Origin: Bacillota bacterium
GTDB lineage: Bacteria > Bacillota > Clostridia > Clostridiales > Clostridiaceae
Direction of reading: 5' to 3'
Assembly: GCA_023427705.1 (NCBI GenBank)
Contig: JAEZAL010000149.1
Coordinates: 1-8,849 of the forward strand
DNA: 8,849 nt
Shown here: positions 1 through 5,832 of the stretch, piece after piece
Numbering within the stretch: position 1 is the first letter of the stretch
Layout of the letters: every line of letters begins with the position of its first letter
Program-made: the position numbers and the translations under genes
The notes under the pieces: generated by a model
Told to the model about the DNA's origin: nothing
The model's database searches: none
What the model saw: the letters and a program-made list of their open reading frames with translations, nothing else

Positions 1-1294
1 GCTTAGCTGTATCTGTGTCTTCATATATATCTTGAACTACTAAGAAATCTAAATTCTTAACTGCCTCTAAGAATTGCTTGTTATTTGCAAATGAGTGTCT
101 TGGATTTGTACAAATAACCCATAAACCTTTAATTTCACCAGCAATAGCTTTTTCTATAATTACGTTATATGGTAATGTAGGCTTAGTTATAAGAACATCT
201 TCATCTACACCTAAAGCTTCTGCTACTGCCTTTCTTCTTACTGGATTATCAAAATCTCCTCCACCATAAAGTCCTGCAGTATTACTAAATGCTCTTGAAC
301 CCATTGCATTACATTGTCCTGTTAAGGAGTTAGCTCCTGTTCCTGGTCTTCCTATATTTCCAGTAATTAAAGCTAAGTTTATAATGGATTGAGCTGTTCT
401 AACTGCTTGATATCCTTGGTTAACACCCATTGTCCACCAGAAAGAAACTCTTTTTCCATTATGTATTATTTCTGCAAGTTCTAGAACTCTCTCCTTAGAT
501 ATTCCTGTTTCTTCTTCTACATTATCTAAAGTAAATTTAGATACATGCTTCTTAAATTCTTCATATCCTTCAGTATGTTCTTCTATATATTTATTATCAA
601 TCCAATTGTTTTGAATTAATGTATTAGCTAATGTATACATTAAAACTAAATCAGCCTTTGGCTTAATATCAATCCATAAATCTGAATTTACTGCTGTTTC
701 TGATTTTCTTGGATCTATTGTAATTATCTTTGCTTCTTTATTTGTTCTTATCCTACCCCAGAATACTGGATGTGCAATTACAGGATTAGCTCCAATTAAA
801 ATTATTGTATCTGATAGCTCTGCATCATTTAAAGTATATGGTGGAGCATCAAATCCAAAGCTTTGTTTATGAGCTACAACTGACGTTGCCATACAAAGAC
901 GAGTGTTTCCGTCTCCATGCATCCCCATATAATTTCTACCTACATGGCCTAATAAAGCCATTTCTTCAGTAGTCATCTGACCTGTACTAATATATGCAAC
1001 ACTTTCTTTTCCATATTTATTTTGAATGTTTGTCATTTTTTCAACAAACATCTTAATTCCTTTTTCCCAAGAAACTTCCTTCATTTCACCATTTTCATCT
1101 CTTAATAACGGTGACTTTCTTGCCTTTATCTTAGTTTGTTGCTTATCTAAGTTTAAACCTTTTATACAACAAAAACCTTTATTAACAGGATAGTCCTCAG
1201 TAGGTGTAACCTTCTTTATTTCTCCACCTTCAACATGAAAGTCTATATTACATGCTAAAGCACATAAGTTGCAAGTTGATTGAATCTTTCTCAT
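1..1294 (-). CDS. Molybdopterin / 4Fe-4S nitrate reductase-type oxidoreductase, N-terminal part (gene continues off left edge)
   Basis: The 431 visible codons encode the front of a bis-MGD oxidoreductase of the NarB/NasA/NapA branch of the DMSO reductase superfamily, which reduces nitrate to nitrite. An N-terminal 4Fe-4S site is visible as C8-x2-C11-x3-C15 and C43, followed by K45, the family's electron-transfer lysine. C134 in TRLCMATS is the expected molybdenum ligand. The stretch GNIGRPGTG (312-320) and SLTGQCNAMGSR (323-334) closely match the pterin-binding core of NarB/NapA enzymes. There is no twin-arginine signal, so it is probably cytoplasmic and either assimilatory or electron-sink in role, probably ferredoxin-fed as in clostridia (family knowledge). 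The start is ATG at 1294, with GTGGAG about 8-9 nt upstream. The C-terminal half and partner genes lie outside the window, so nitrate specificity is likely but unproven; a formate dehydrogenase is less likely because Cys, not Sec, is present and the GQxNAMG region is nitrate-type. Its promoter region carries CRP/FNR-type sites. Confidence 0.88.
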   Translation of the reverse strand, partial: MRKIQSTCNLCALACNIDFHVEGGEIKKVTPTEDYPVNKGFCCIKGLNLDKQQTKIKARKSPLLRDENGEMKEVSWEKGIKMFVEKMTNIQNKYGKESVAYISTGQMTTEEMALLGHVGRNYMGMHGDGNTRLCMATSVVAHKQSFGFDAPPYTLNDAELSDTIILIGANPVIAHPVFWGRIRTNKEAKIITIDPRKSETAVNSDLWIDIKPKADLVLMYTLANTLIQNNWIDNKYIEEHTEGYEEFKKHVSKFTLDNVEEETGISKERVLELAEIIHNGKRVSFWWTMGVNQGYQAVRTAQSIINLALITGNIGRPGTGANSLTGQCNAMGSRAFSNTAGLYGGGDFDNPVRRKAVAEALGVDEDVLITKPTLPYNVIIEKAIAGEIKGLWVICTNPRHSFANNKQFLEAVKNLDFLVVQDIYEDTDTAK

Positions 1295-1336
1295 ATTATA
1301 TACATCTCCACTTCTAATAATAGAAATTTATTTAGG

Positions 1337-1349
1337 TGACTATATTTTA
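1337..1349 (-). promoter_or_regulatory. Inferred activator-dependent promoter (-10 box) of the nitrate-reductase-type gene
   Basis: On the minus strand TAAAAT occupies 1349-1344, giving an expected transcription start near 1337. No recognisable -35 box is seen; the position is occupied by the perfect TGTGA-N6-TCACA operator. A -10 without a -35 and an operator centred about 41.5 bp before the start is typical of class II activation. The transcription start is estimated, not observed. Confidence 0.45.
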
Positions 1350-1370
1350 TCATTAATATTTTTTATAAAC

Positions 1371-1386
1371 TGTGATAATAATCACA
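1371..1386. promoter_or_regulatory. CRP/FNR-family operator, perfect TGTGA-N6-TCACA
   Basis: The 16-bp sequence TGTGATAATAATCACA matches the canonical CRP/FNR-superfamily operator exactly, with both half-sites intact. Its centre (1378.5) lies 84 bp upstream of the oxidoreductase start and about 29 bp upstream of a TAAAAT box on the minus strand. This is the geometry of a class II activator site (about -41.5). The regulator is not in the window, so whether it is an FNR-, HcpR- or CRP-like protein is inference. Confidence 0.72.
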
Positions 1387-1400
1387 TTATATTAATTTTT

Positions 1401-1416
1401 TGTTATTTAATTCACA
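1401..1416. promoter_or_regulatory. Second, degenerate CRP/FNR-type operator
   Basis: TGTTA-N6-TCACA matches 9 of the 10 conserved operator positions. Its centre (1408.5) is exactly 30 bp from the perfect site, about three helical turns, which would place it near -71.5 of the inferred oxidoreductase promoter. AT-rich sequence makes a chance match possible, so this is a weaker call than the perfect site. Confidence 0.35.
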
Positions 1417-1479
1417 ATAATTTCATTATATGCATATATATTTAAAAGTTATTGATTACTATTTTATAAGTTATTCTTA

Positions 1480-1508
1480 TTGACATTGGTATAAATTGTA
1501 TTTATACT
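1480..1508 (+). promoter_or_regulatory. Sigma-A promoter of the DUF4003-like gene
   Basis: TTGACA at 1480-1485 and TATACT at 1503-1508 are separated by 17 bp, a near-perfect vegetative promoter. Expected transcription start is about 1515, leaving a leader of roughly 30 nt that contains the ribosome binding site AAGGGG (1531-1536), 7 nt before the ATG. Confidence 0.82.
1489..1507. promoter_or_regulatory. Perfect 19-bp palindrome inside the DUF4003-gene promoter (candidate repressor operator)
   Basis: GTATAAAT (1489-1496), TGT centre, ATTTATAC (1500-1507): an exact 8-bp inverted repeat. It fills most of the -35/-10 spacer and covers five of the six bases of the -10 box, the classic position for a dimeric repressor that blocks RNA polymerase. 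No regulator gene is next to it, and I do not recognise the motif as the operator of a named family. Confidence 0.5.
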
Positions 1509-1543
1509 ATACTTAACTTATATTAAAGGAAAGGGGTTAAAAA

Positions 1544-2536
1544 ATGATAGAAAGTAAATTAGATTTATTAATTAAGAATAGTGATGCTTTAGAACATGCA
1601 AAGTCAAGTTTAGGAATGTCTACCTTTAAAAGATGTAGTGCATTAAATCTAACATTAAGAAATGTTGAAGCAGATATTGATAAAATAAATAATTGCATTG
1701 ATATAATTAAAGATAATTCAAGTATTTTTTCAAATTTTAGAGGTAATAATTTGCTAACTACTGCTGTTAACTTATCAACAAAAGATAACCCTGAAGAGAG
1801 TTTTTCTGAAATAATGAATATTTATGAAAGATTAAAAGATTATTTTTTTAATAATCAATTTTTAGTATTAGCTGCTCAAATAATTTATAACTATAAAGGC
1901 AGTAACAATATTGATACCATAGTAAAAAACACAAGAAAAGCTTATGAATTGATGAAAGAAAATCACATATTTTTAACTGGCCAAGAAGATATTTGTTCAG
2001 CTGCTTTAATTGCTCTAACTTCATATAACTTAAATGAAACATTTATTGATATGGAAAAATGCTATAATATTTTAAGAGAAAACGGCTTTTGGGCAGGAAA
2101 TAATCTTCAGTCATTAACTCATATACTTTCACTTTTTGAAGGTACACCTGAAGAAAAATGCAATAAAGTTATTATGCTAGATAATACGTTACGAAAATAC
2201 TCAACACCTTTAAAAAATTACACACTACCAATTTTAGGTGTAGTAGCCTTAACAAATTGTGATTATGAAGGATTTGCTAAAGAATTAAATTTAGTCAATA
2301 AAGAATTAAGAAAACATCGTGGATTTGGAATTTTCACATTAACTTCCGAGCTAAGAAATTTGATTGCTGCCTCATTAATTTCATTAGAAGCTATAGAAAA
2401 TTCTAATTCATTAATTAAAAATACATTAATTGAAACTGCAAATAGTATATCCTTAAATGTAGTAATAATTATGCAAATAGCAGCTATAAGTGCTACAAAT
2501 GCAGCTGTAGCTATTGCTGCTTCTTCAAGTAATTAA
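1544..2536 (+). CDS. DUF4003-like protein of unknown function
   Basis: This 330-residue protein resembles the Firmicutes DUF4003 family in length and in features such as FRGNN (65-69), followed by a Y-x2-LK-x2-FF-type helix (94-102) and AAQIIY (110-115). This is recognition by eye and not a profile match. Residues 80-285 look all-helical with repeat-like spacing. The last ~28 residues (303-330) are strongly hydrophobic and Ala/Ile-rich, ending in SSSN, and could be a membrane-associated helix or a buried C-terminal helix. There is no signal peptide and no catalytic motif. The start is ATG at 1544 with AAGGGG 7 nt upstream. It is transcribed alone, from a strong promoter containing a palindromic operator candidate, and ends at a strong terminator, so it looks like an independently controlled single-gene unit. 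Function is unknown. Confidence 0.8.
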   Translation: MIESKLDLLIKNSDALEHAKSSLGMSTFKRCSALNLTLRNVEADIDKINNCIDIIKDNSSIFSNFRGNNLLTTAVNLSTKDNPEESFSEIMNIYERLKDYFFNNQFLVLAAQIIYNYKGSNNIDTIVKNTRKAYELMKENHIFLTGQEDICSAALIALTSYNLNETFIDMEKCYNILRENGFWAGNNLQSLTHILSLFEGTPEEKCNKVIMLDNTLRKYSTPLKNYTLPILGVVALTNCDYEGFAKELNLVNKELRKHRGFGIFTLTSELRNLIAASLISLEAIENSNSLIKNTLIETANSISLNVVIIMQIAAISATNAAVAIAASSSN

Positions 2537-2539
2537 TAT

Positions 2540-2576
2540 AAGCCTTAAAGTTCAATCCAAGAACTTTAAGGCTTTT
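2540..2576. terminator. Rho-independent terminator of the DUF4003-like gene, overlapping the 3' end of rnz
   Basis: A perfect 14-bp stem (2540-2553 pairing with 2561-2574) with a 7-nt loop starts 4 nt after the plus-strand stop codon and ends in TTTT, so it is a good plus-strand terminator. The same stem lies across the stop codon (2552-2554) of the convergent minus-strand gene, so it could serve both; its minus-strand T tract (TATATTAATT) is weaker. Confidence 0.85.
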
Positions 2577-3493
2577 ACTATTCGATCCTCACCTATAATA
2601 GTATTAGGATATACTGATTTTGCATTTTCTATAAAATCATTAGGTTCCGCCATAGCTGGATTAAAATGAGTTAATAATAATTCATTAATATCTCCCAATT
2701 TGGCTAAGGTTGCAGCTTCTCTAAAAGTCATATGTTTATTTTTTATAGCTTTACTTATATCTTCATCACTTCCATAGGTGCCTTCACATATAAATAAATC
2801 ACTTTCTTTTATAAACTCAATAATATTTTCAATAGGTCTTGTGTCTGTTATGTAGCTTAACTTTATTCCTTTTCGTTCCTCACCTAATACCATTGAACTA
2901 TCATAAATAATCCCTTCATATTCTACTGTTTCACTTTTCTGCAATTTACTCCATAAAATTTGAGGAACCTTCATTTCTATAGCTTTATCCTTGTTAAACT
3001 TTCTCTTCCTTTTAAAATACAAACTATATCCTAAACATGGTGATGAATGATCAAGTTCTTCTGTTTTAATAATAAGCTCACTTTTATCTATATCACTTAA
3101 TAATAATTGATGCTTATTTAAAGAAAATGCAATTTCCTTTGTATTTTCTTCTATTATTAATTCGTAAGGCAAATAAGGAAATAATACACTTAATCCATTA
3201 ATAACATTTTTTATTCCTAAAGGTCCAACTATAATTATAGGTTCCTCTCTACCACTATTACCAATTGTAGCTAGCAATCCAGGTAACCCTACTATATGAT
3301 CTCCATGCACATGGGTTATTAATATTATATCTATAGATTTAAAGCCTAATTTATTTTTTCTAATAGCTACTTGAGTACCTTCCCCTACATCTATTAATAT
3401 TTTTCTTCCATTGAAATTAATAAAAAGAGATGATAGATGCCTATTAGGCATAGGCATACCTCCACCACATCCTAGTAAAGTTAAATCTATCAT
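2552..3493 (-). CDS. rnz: Ribonuclease Z (tRNA 3' endonuclease)
   Basis: RNase Z removes 3' trailers from tRNA precursors in the cytoplasm; it is most needed for tRNAs without an encoded CCA. The 313-residue length is that of the short (ElaC) form. The metallo-beta-lactamase zinc ligands are visible: H61-x-H63-x-D65-H66 (THVHGDH), H149 (ELDHSSP), D217 (YITDTRP) and H276 (LLTHFNP). The HMTFREAA segment (254-261) is the conserved ElaC-type tail motif. The N-terminus LLGCGGGMP fits the family's LGTGxGxP. An in-frame GTG at 3502 would add three residues but overlaps the Shine-Dalgarno AAGGGG (3508-3503); the ATG at 3493, 9 nt downstream of that SD, is therefore chosen. No clear promoter is visible upstream, where a repeat cluster lies, so it may be read from deoD or start inside the repeats. 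Its last codons form half of the convergent terminator stem. Confidence 0.95.
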   Translation of the reverse strand: MIDLTLLGCGGGMPMPNRHLSSLFINFNGRKILIDVGEGTQVAIRKNKLGFKSIDIILITHVHGDHIVGLPGLLATIGNSGREEPIIIVGPLGIKNVINGLSVLFPYLPYELIIEENTKEIAFSLNKHQLLLSDIDKSELIIKTEELDHSSPCLGYSLYFKRKRKFNKDKAIEMKVPQILWSKLQKSETVEYEGIIYDSSMVLGEERKGIKLSYITDTRPIENIIEFIKESDLFICEGTYGSDEDISKAIKNKHMTFREAATLAKLGDINELLLTHFNPAMAEPNDFIENAKSVYPNTIIGEDRIVKALKFLD

Positions 3494-3510
3494 AAAAAAC
3501 ACCCCTTTTG

Positions 3511-3523
3511 TGTGCTGCGCACA
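3511..3523. repeat. Short GC-rich hairpin TGTGC-TGC-GCACA next to the heptad repeats
   Basis: Five perfectly paired bases flank a 3-nt centre, immediately before the heptad array and just upstream of the rnz ribosome binding site. It is the only GC-rich spot in this spacer. In rnz mRNA it would sit about 18-30 nt before the start codon, so it may be the outer boundary of the repeat element or a weak translational structure. Confidence 0.4.
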
Positions 3524-3550
3524 ATGTATAATGTAAAATGTAGAATGTAG
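3523..3550. repeat. Four tandem 7-bp repeats (AATGTAN)4
   Basis: Four consecutive heptamers AATGTAT, AATGTAA, AATGTAG, AATGTAG vary only at the seventh base, and the fifth unit decays into AATTATG. Tandem heptanucleotide arrays of this kind are intergenic repeats rather than coding sequence. On the transcribed minus strand each unit reads TACATT, a weak -10-like hexamer. Confidence 0.75.
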
Positions 3551-3582
3551 AATTATGGAAAAAACTCCTTTCGGAGTTTTTA
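3550..3582 (-). terminator. Hairpin repeat copy 1, probable terminator
   Basis: AAAAACTCC (3560-3568) pairs with GGAGTTTTT (3573-3581) in a 9-bp stem. Read on the minus strand, the loop is GAAA (a GNRA tetraloop) and the stem ends in a run of six T, so it works best as a terminator for deoD transcripts coming from the right; the A/T symmetry also allows plus-strand use. It is one copy of a 33-bp unit repeated at 3641-3673. Confidence 0.65.
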
Positions 3583-3605
3583 AGAATTAAAGAATGAAAA
3601 TTCTC

Positions 3606-3621
3606 TTTTGCATTCGCAAAA
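3606..3621. repeat. Short hairpin TTTTGC-ATTC-GCAAAA
   Basis: A perfect 6-bp stem with a 4-nt loop lies midway between the two copies of the 33-bp hairpin unit. There is no T tract of its own. It is best read as part of the same composite repeat region. Confidence 0.45.
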
Positions 3622-3640
3622 TTGAAATGAAAAAATGAAA

Positions 3641-3673
3641 GAATTATGGAACAAACTCCCTCAGGAGTTTTTA
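3641..3673. terminator. Hairpin repeat copy 2, probable terminator
   Basis: AAACTCC (3653-3659) pairs with GGAGTTT (3664-3670) around a CTCA loop and is followed by TT on the plus strand; on the minus strand the trailer TTTGTT is weaker. The whole 33-bp unit is 29/33 identical to copy 1. Three of the four differences are in the loop, so the stem is preserved. It lies 38 bp past the deoD stop, where a deoD terminator would be expected. Confidence 0.6.
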
Positions 3674-3683
3674 CCTTAATTAC

Positions 3684-3715
3684 TTCATTCTTTCATTATT
3701 TCATTCTTTCATTAT
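3684..3715. repeat. Four tandem 8-bp repeats running into the deoD stop codon
   Basis: TTCATTCT and TTCATTAT alternate twice, giving a 16-bp unit in two perfect tandem copies. On the coding (minus) strand it reads as RAATGAAA repeats, and the deoD stop codon (3714-3712) lies within the last unit, giving in-frame TAA TGA. The repeats are also the right arm of an imperfect ~95-bp inverted repeat (about 3624-3718) centred on hairpin copy 2. Confidence 0.75.
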
Positions 3716-4422
3716 TTCGCTAGTTCTAAAGCAATTTCCATCATATCTGTAAAGCTTTCTTGTCTTTCTTCTGGTGTTGTTTCTATTCCTTTAAATACAT
3801 GATCTGAAATTGTTAATATTGCTAATGCTTCTACATTATATTTTGCAGCAAGTGTATATAATTCTGCTGCTTCCATTTCTACAGCTAAGCATCCATATTC
3901 AGCCCATAAATTTAAGCCTCCAACATTTGTATCATCATAGAATAAATCTGAAGATAATACGTTACCAACCTTTATATTTAAACCTTTTTCTTTTCCTCTA
4001 TTATATGCTTCTAATAATAGGTCAAAGTTTGCTGTTGGAGCATAATCCATACCTAAAAATCTTCTATTATTTATACCAGAGTTAGTAGATGCACTTTGTG
4101 CTAATACTATATCTCTTACGTTTACATCATCACTTATTGATCCAGCTGATCCTATTCTAATAAGTCTCTTAGCTCCATAGAATCTAATTAACTCATTTAC
4201 ATAAATTGAGTGTGATGGTAATCCCATACCTGTTCCTTGTACTGAAATTCTTTTTCCTTTATATGTACCTGTATAACCGTACATTCCTCTTACTGTATTA
4301 TAACAAACAGGATTTTCTAAATAAGTTTCAGCTATAAATTTAGCTCTTAATGGATCTCCTGGTAATAATACTGTTTCAGCTATTGCTCCTTCATTAGCCA
4401 TTATGTGTAAATGCTTTGCCAT
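3712..4422 (-). CDS. deoD: Purine nucleoside phosphorylase, DeoD type
   Basis: This hexameric cytoplasmic enzyme reversibly phosphorolyses purine (deoxy)ribonucleosides to the base plus (deoxy)ribose 1-phosphate in purine salvage. The 236 residues match the full length of the E. coli enzyme (239). Recognisable features are the N-terminal His/Met segment, LPGDPLRAK with phosphate-binding R26, R45 in NTVRGM, R89 in LIRIGSAG, the nucleoside-binding VEMEAA (E182, M183, E184), and the catalytic S206-D207 in TISDHV with R220 in the following helix. All expected active-site residues are present. The start is ATG at 4422 with GGAGG 8 nt upstream. It lies 96 bp downstream of folC on the same strand and probably has its own promoter; rnz follows after a repeat-rich spacer. 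The C-terminus stops a few residues earlier than in E. coli, exactly where the octamer repeats begin. Confidence 0.97.
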   Translation of the reverse strand: MAKHLHIMANEGAIAETVLLPGDPLRAKFIAETYLENPVCYNTVRGMYGYTGTYKGKRISVQGTGMGLPSHSIYVNELIRFYGAKRLIRIGSAGSISDDVNVRDIVLAQSASTNSGINNRRFLGMDYAPTANFDLLLEAYNRGKEKGLNIKVGNVLSSDLFYDDTNVGGLNLWAEYGCLAVEMEAAELYTLAAKYNVEALAILTISDHVFKGIETTPEERQESFTDMMEIALELAK

Positions 4423-4460
4423 ATTAAAAGCCTCCTTAAGACATATTTATAATTACTTTT

Positions 4461-4479
4461 ATTATACAAATATATTATA
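4461..4479 (-). promoter_or_regulatory. Possible deoD promoter (two TATAAT boxes)
   Basis: On the minus strand two perfect TATAAT hexamers occur at 4479-4474 and 4466-4461 in the 96-bp folC-deoD gap. Neither has a convincing -35 box at 16-18 bp (TTTTTA and AATATG are found at 17), and such hexamers are common in AT-rich DNA. No terminator hairpin follows folC, so read-through from the folC operon is also possible. Confidence 0.35.
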
Positions 4480-4518
4480 TACTCATATTATTATTTTAAA
4501 AAGGGTTATCTTCTTTAA

Positions 4519-5832
4519 TTATTCATTATTCTTTAATAACTCACTAATTACTTCTCTCATTTTTCCAATCATATACAATGATCCAGAAGCTAATATAATA
4601 TCATCTTCTTTTGCCTTATTTATTGCATAATTAGCAGCATCTTTATAATCTTCAAAAGCTAAACAATTTTTATTATATTTTAAAACTTCATTTTTTAAAT
4701 CCTCTGCATTCTTAGCTCTAATTGAAGTAGATGTAACGGTATAAACTTCATTAGCTATAGGAGCAATTATTTCTAACATATTTTCTATTTCCTTATCCGC
4801 TAAAATACCTAATATTAAATATAAATTTTTAAATTTAAAGTATTCCTTTATATTATTCTTTAAATACTTTATTCCATCTACATTGTGAGCTCCATCAATT
4901 ACAATATAAGGTTTTTCATTTAAAATTTCTAATCTACCCTTCCACTTTACCTTTTCAGTAGCTAGCTTTACTTTGTTTATATCAAATTTAATATGATTTA
5001 AACTTTCTAATTCTTTTAGCGCTTCAAGTGCTAAAGATAAATTAATAATTTGATGTTTTCCTAATAAAGATAAATTTAAAACTTCTTCATTACCTTTAAT
5101 ATTTACTGAAATCTTCTGATTTATAGTTTTATTTTTATAAATTTCTATAAATTTATAATTATTAGGATTTACTATAATTAAATTTGAACTTTCTTTTATA
5201 GCTTTTTCAGTAATTACTTTTAATGCTTCATCTTTCTGAACACAAGTTATTACAGGAATTCCTCTTTTAATAATCCCTGCTTTTTCTCTAGATATTTCTT
5301 CTATTGTATTACCTAAAAGGTTCATATGATCAAAGCTAATAGAAGTTATTACCGATAAAATAGGAGTAAGTACATTTGTTGAATCTAATCTTCCTCCTAA
5401 ACCAACTTCAATAATTCCAAAGTCTACTTCTTTTCTATACAAATATAAAAACATTATACATGTTATTACTTCAAATTCTGTAGGATGATTAAAGCCTTCT
5501 TCAACCACTTGCTCTACATATGGTTTTATTTCATTTATCAAAGATATTAATTCTTCTTCTTCAATATTCTTATTATTTATTCTTATAGTTTCTTCAATTT
5601 CATCTAAATGAGGAGAATTGAAAAAACCTATCTTATAGCCATGTTCTATTAGCATTTCTCCTAAAATTGCAGATGTTGAACCCTTACCATTAGTACCAGC
5701 TATATGTACTAACTTTAACTTTTTATGTGGATTCCCTAATAACTCTAAAAGCCTCTCTGTACGCTCAAGTCCATAATTTGATCCAAGACTTCTTAATCTT
5801 TCTAAATACTTTAATGTATCTATATCCTTCAT
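4519..5832 (-). CDS. folC: Folylpolyglutamate synthase / dihydrofolate synthase
   Basis: FolC (Mur ligase superfamily) adds gamma-linked glutamates to tetrahydrofolates and, in many bacteria, the first glutamate to dihydropteroate, using ATP in the cytoplasm. The 437-residue length is typical. Motifs in order: P-loop AGTNGKGST (45-53, K50), SPHL (73-76), IEVGLGGRLDSTN (141-153), SFDHMNLLG (167-174 region), REKAGIIK with the expected carbamoylated lysine K184, KGRLE (298-302), and the C-domain DGAHN (313-317) and SGSLYMIG (416-423). All catalytic elements are intact. Its ATG follows the TAG stop of the upstream ATP-grasp gene with no intervening base, and its ribosome binding site (AAGGG) lies inside that gene, so translation is coupled. 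The closeness of folC to valS recalls the valS-folC order common in Firmicutes, here separated by three extra genes. Whether it is mono- or bifunctional cannot be decided from sequence alone. Confidence 0.96.
   Translation of the reverse strand: MKDIDTLKYLERLRSLGSNYGLERTERLLELLGNPHKKLKLVHIAGTNGKGSTSAILGEMLIEHGYKIGFFNSPHLDEIEETIRINNKNIEEEELISLINEIKPYVEQVVEEGFNHPTEFEVITCIMFLYLYRKEVDFGIIEVGLGGRLDSTNVLTPILSVITSISFDHMNLLGNTIEEISREKAGIIKRGIPVITCVQKDEALKVITEKAIKESSNLIIVNPNNYKFIEIYKNKTINQKISVNIKGNEEVLNLSLLGKHQIINLSLALEALKELESLNHIKFDINKVKLATEKVKWKGRLEILNEKPYIVIDGAHNVDGIKYLKNNIKEYFKFKNLYLILGILADKEIENMLEIIAPIANEVYTVTSTSIRAKNAEDLKNEVLKYNKNCLAFEDYKDAANYAINKAKEDDIILASGSLYMIGKMREVISELLKNNE

Noticed and set aside
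78..269. Open frame of 63 codons on the plus strand
   Set aside because: It lies fully inside the minus-strand oxidoreductase coding sequence, has no ribosome binding site and no recognisable product.
1427..1438. 12-bp palindrome TATATGCATATA in the divergent control region
   Set aside because: Alternating A/T sequence makes such palindromes frequent, and it is not aligned with either promoter; not called as an operator.
1848..2042. Open frame of 64 codons on the minus strand
   Set aside because: It is antisense to the DUF4003-like gene; its Leu/Tyr/Phe-rich composition is what the complement of AT-rich coding DNA gives.
3494..3502. GTG start for RNase Z three codons upstream
   Set aside because: The GTG overlaps the end of the Shine-Dalgarno sequence; the ATG at 3493 has proper spacing and gives the family's usual N-terminus.
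3511..3718. CRISPR array
   Set aside because: The repeats are 7, 8 and 33 bp, tandem or only twofold, with no regular spacers and no cas genes nearby.
3810..4085. Open frame of 91 codons on the plus strand, Leu/Tyr/Ile-rich, looking like a membrane protein
   Set aside because: It is the antisense shadow of deoD, whose active-site residues are all in the minus-strand frame; the hydrophobic look is a by-product of composition.
4403..4630. Open frame of 75 codons on the plus strand across the folC-deoD gap
   Set aside because: It is antisense to the ends of deoD and folC, with no ribosome binding site or convincing promoter.
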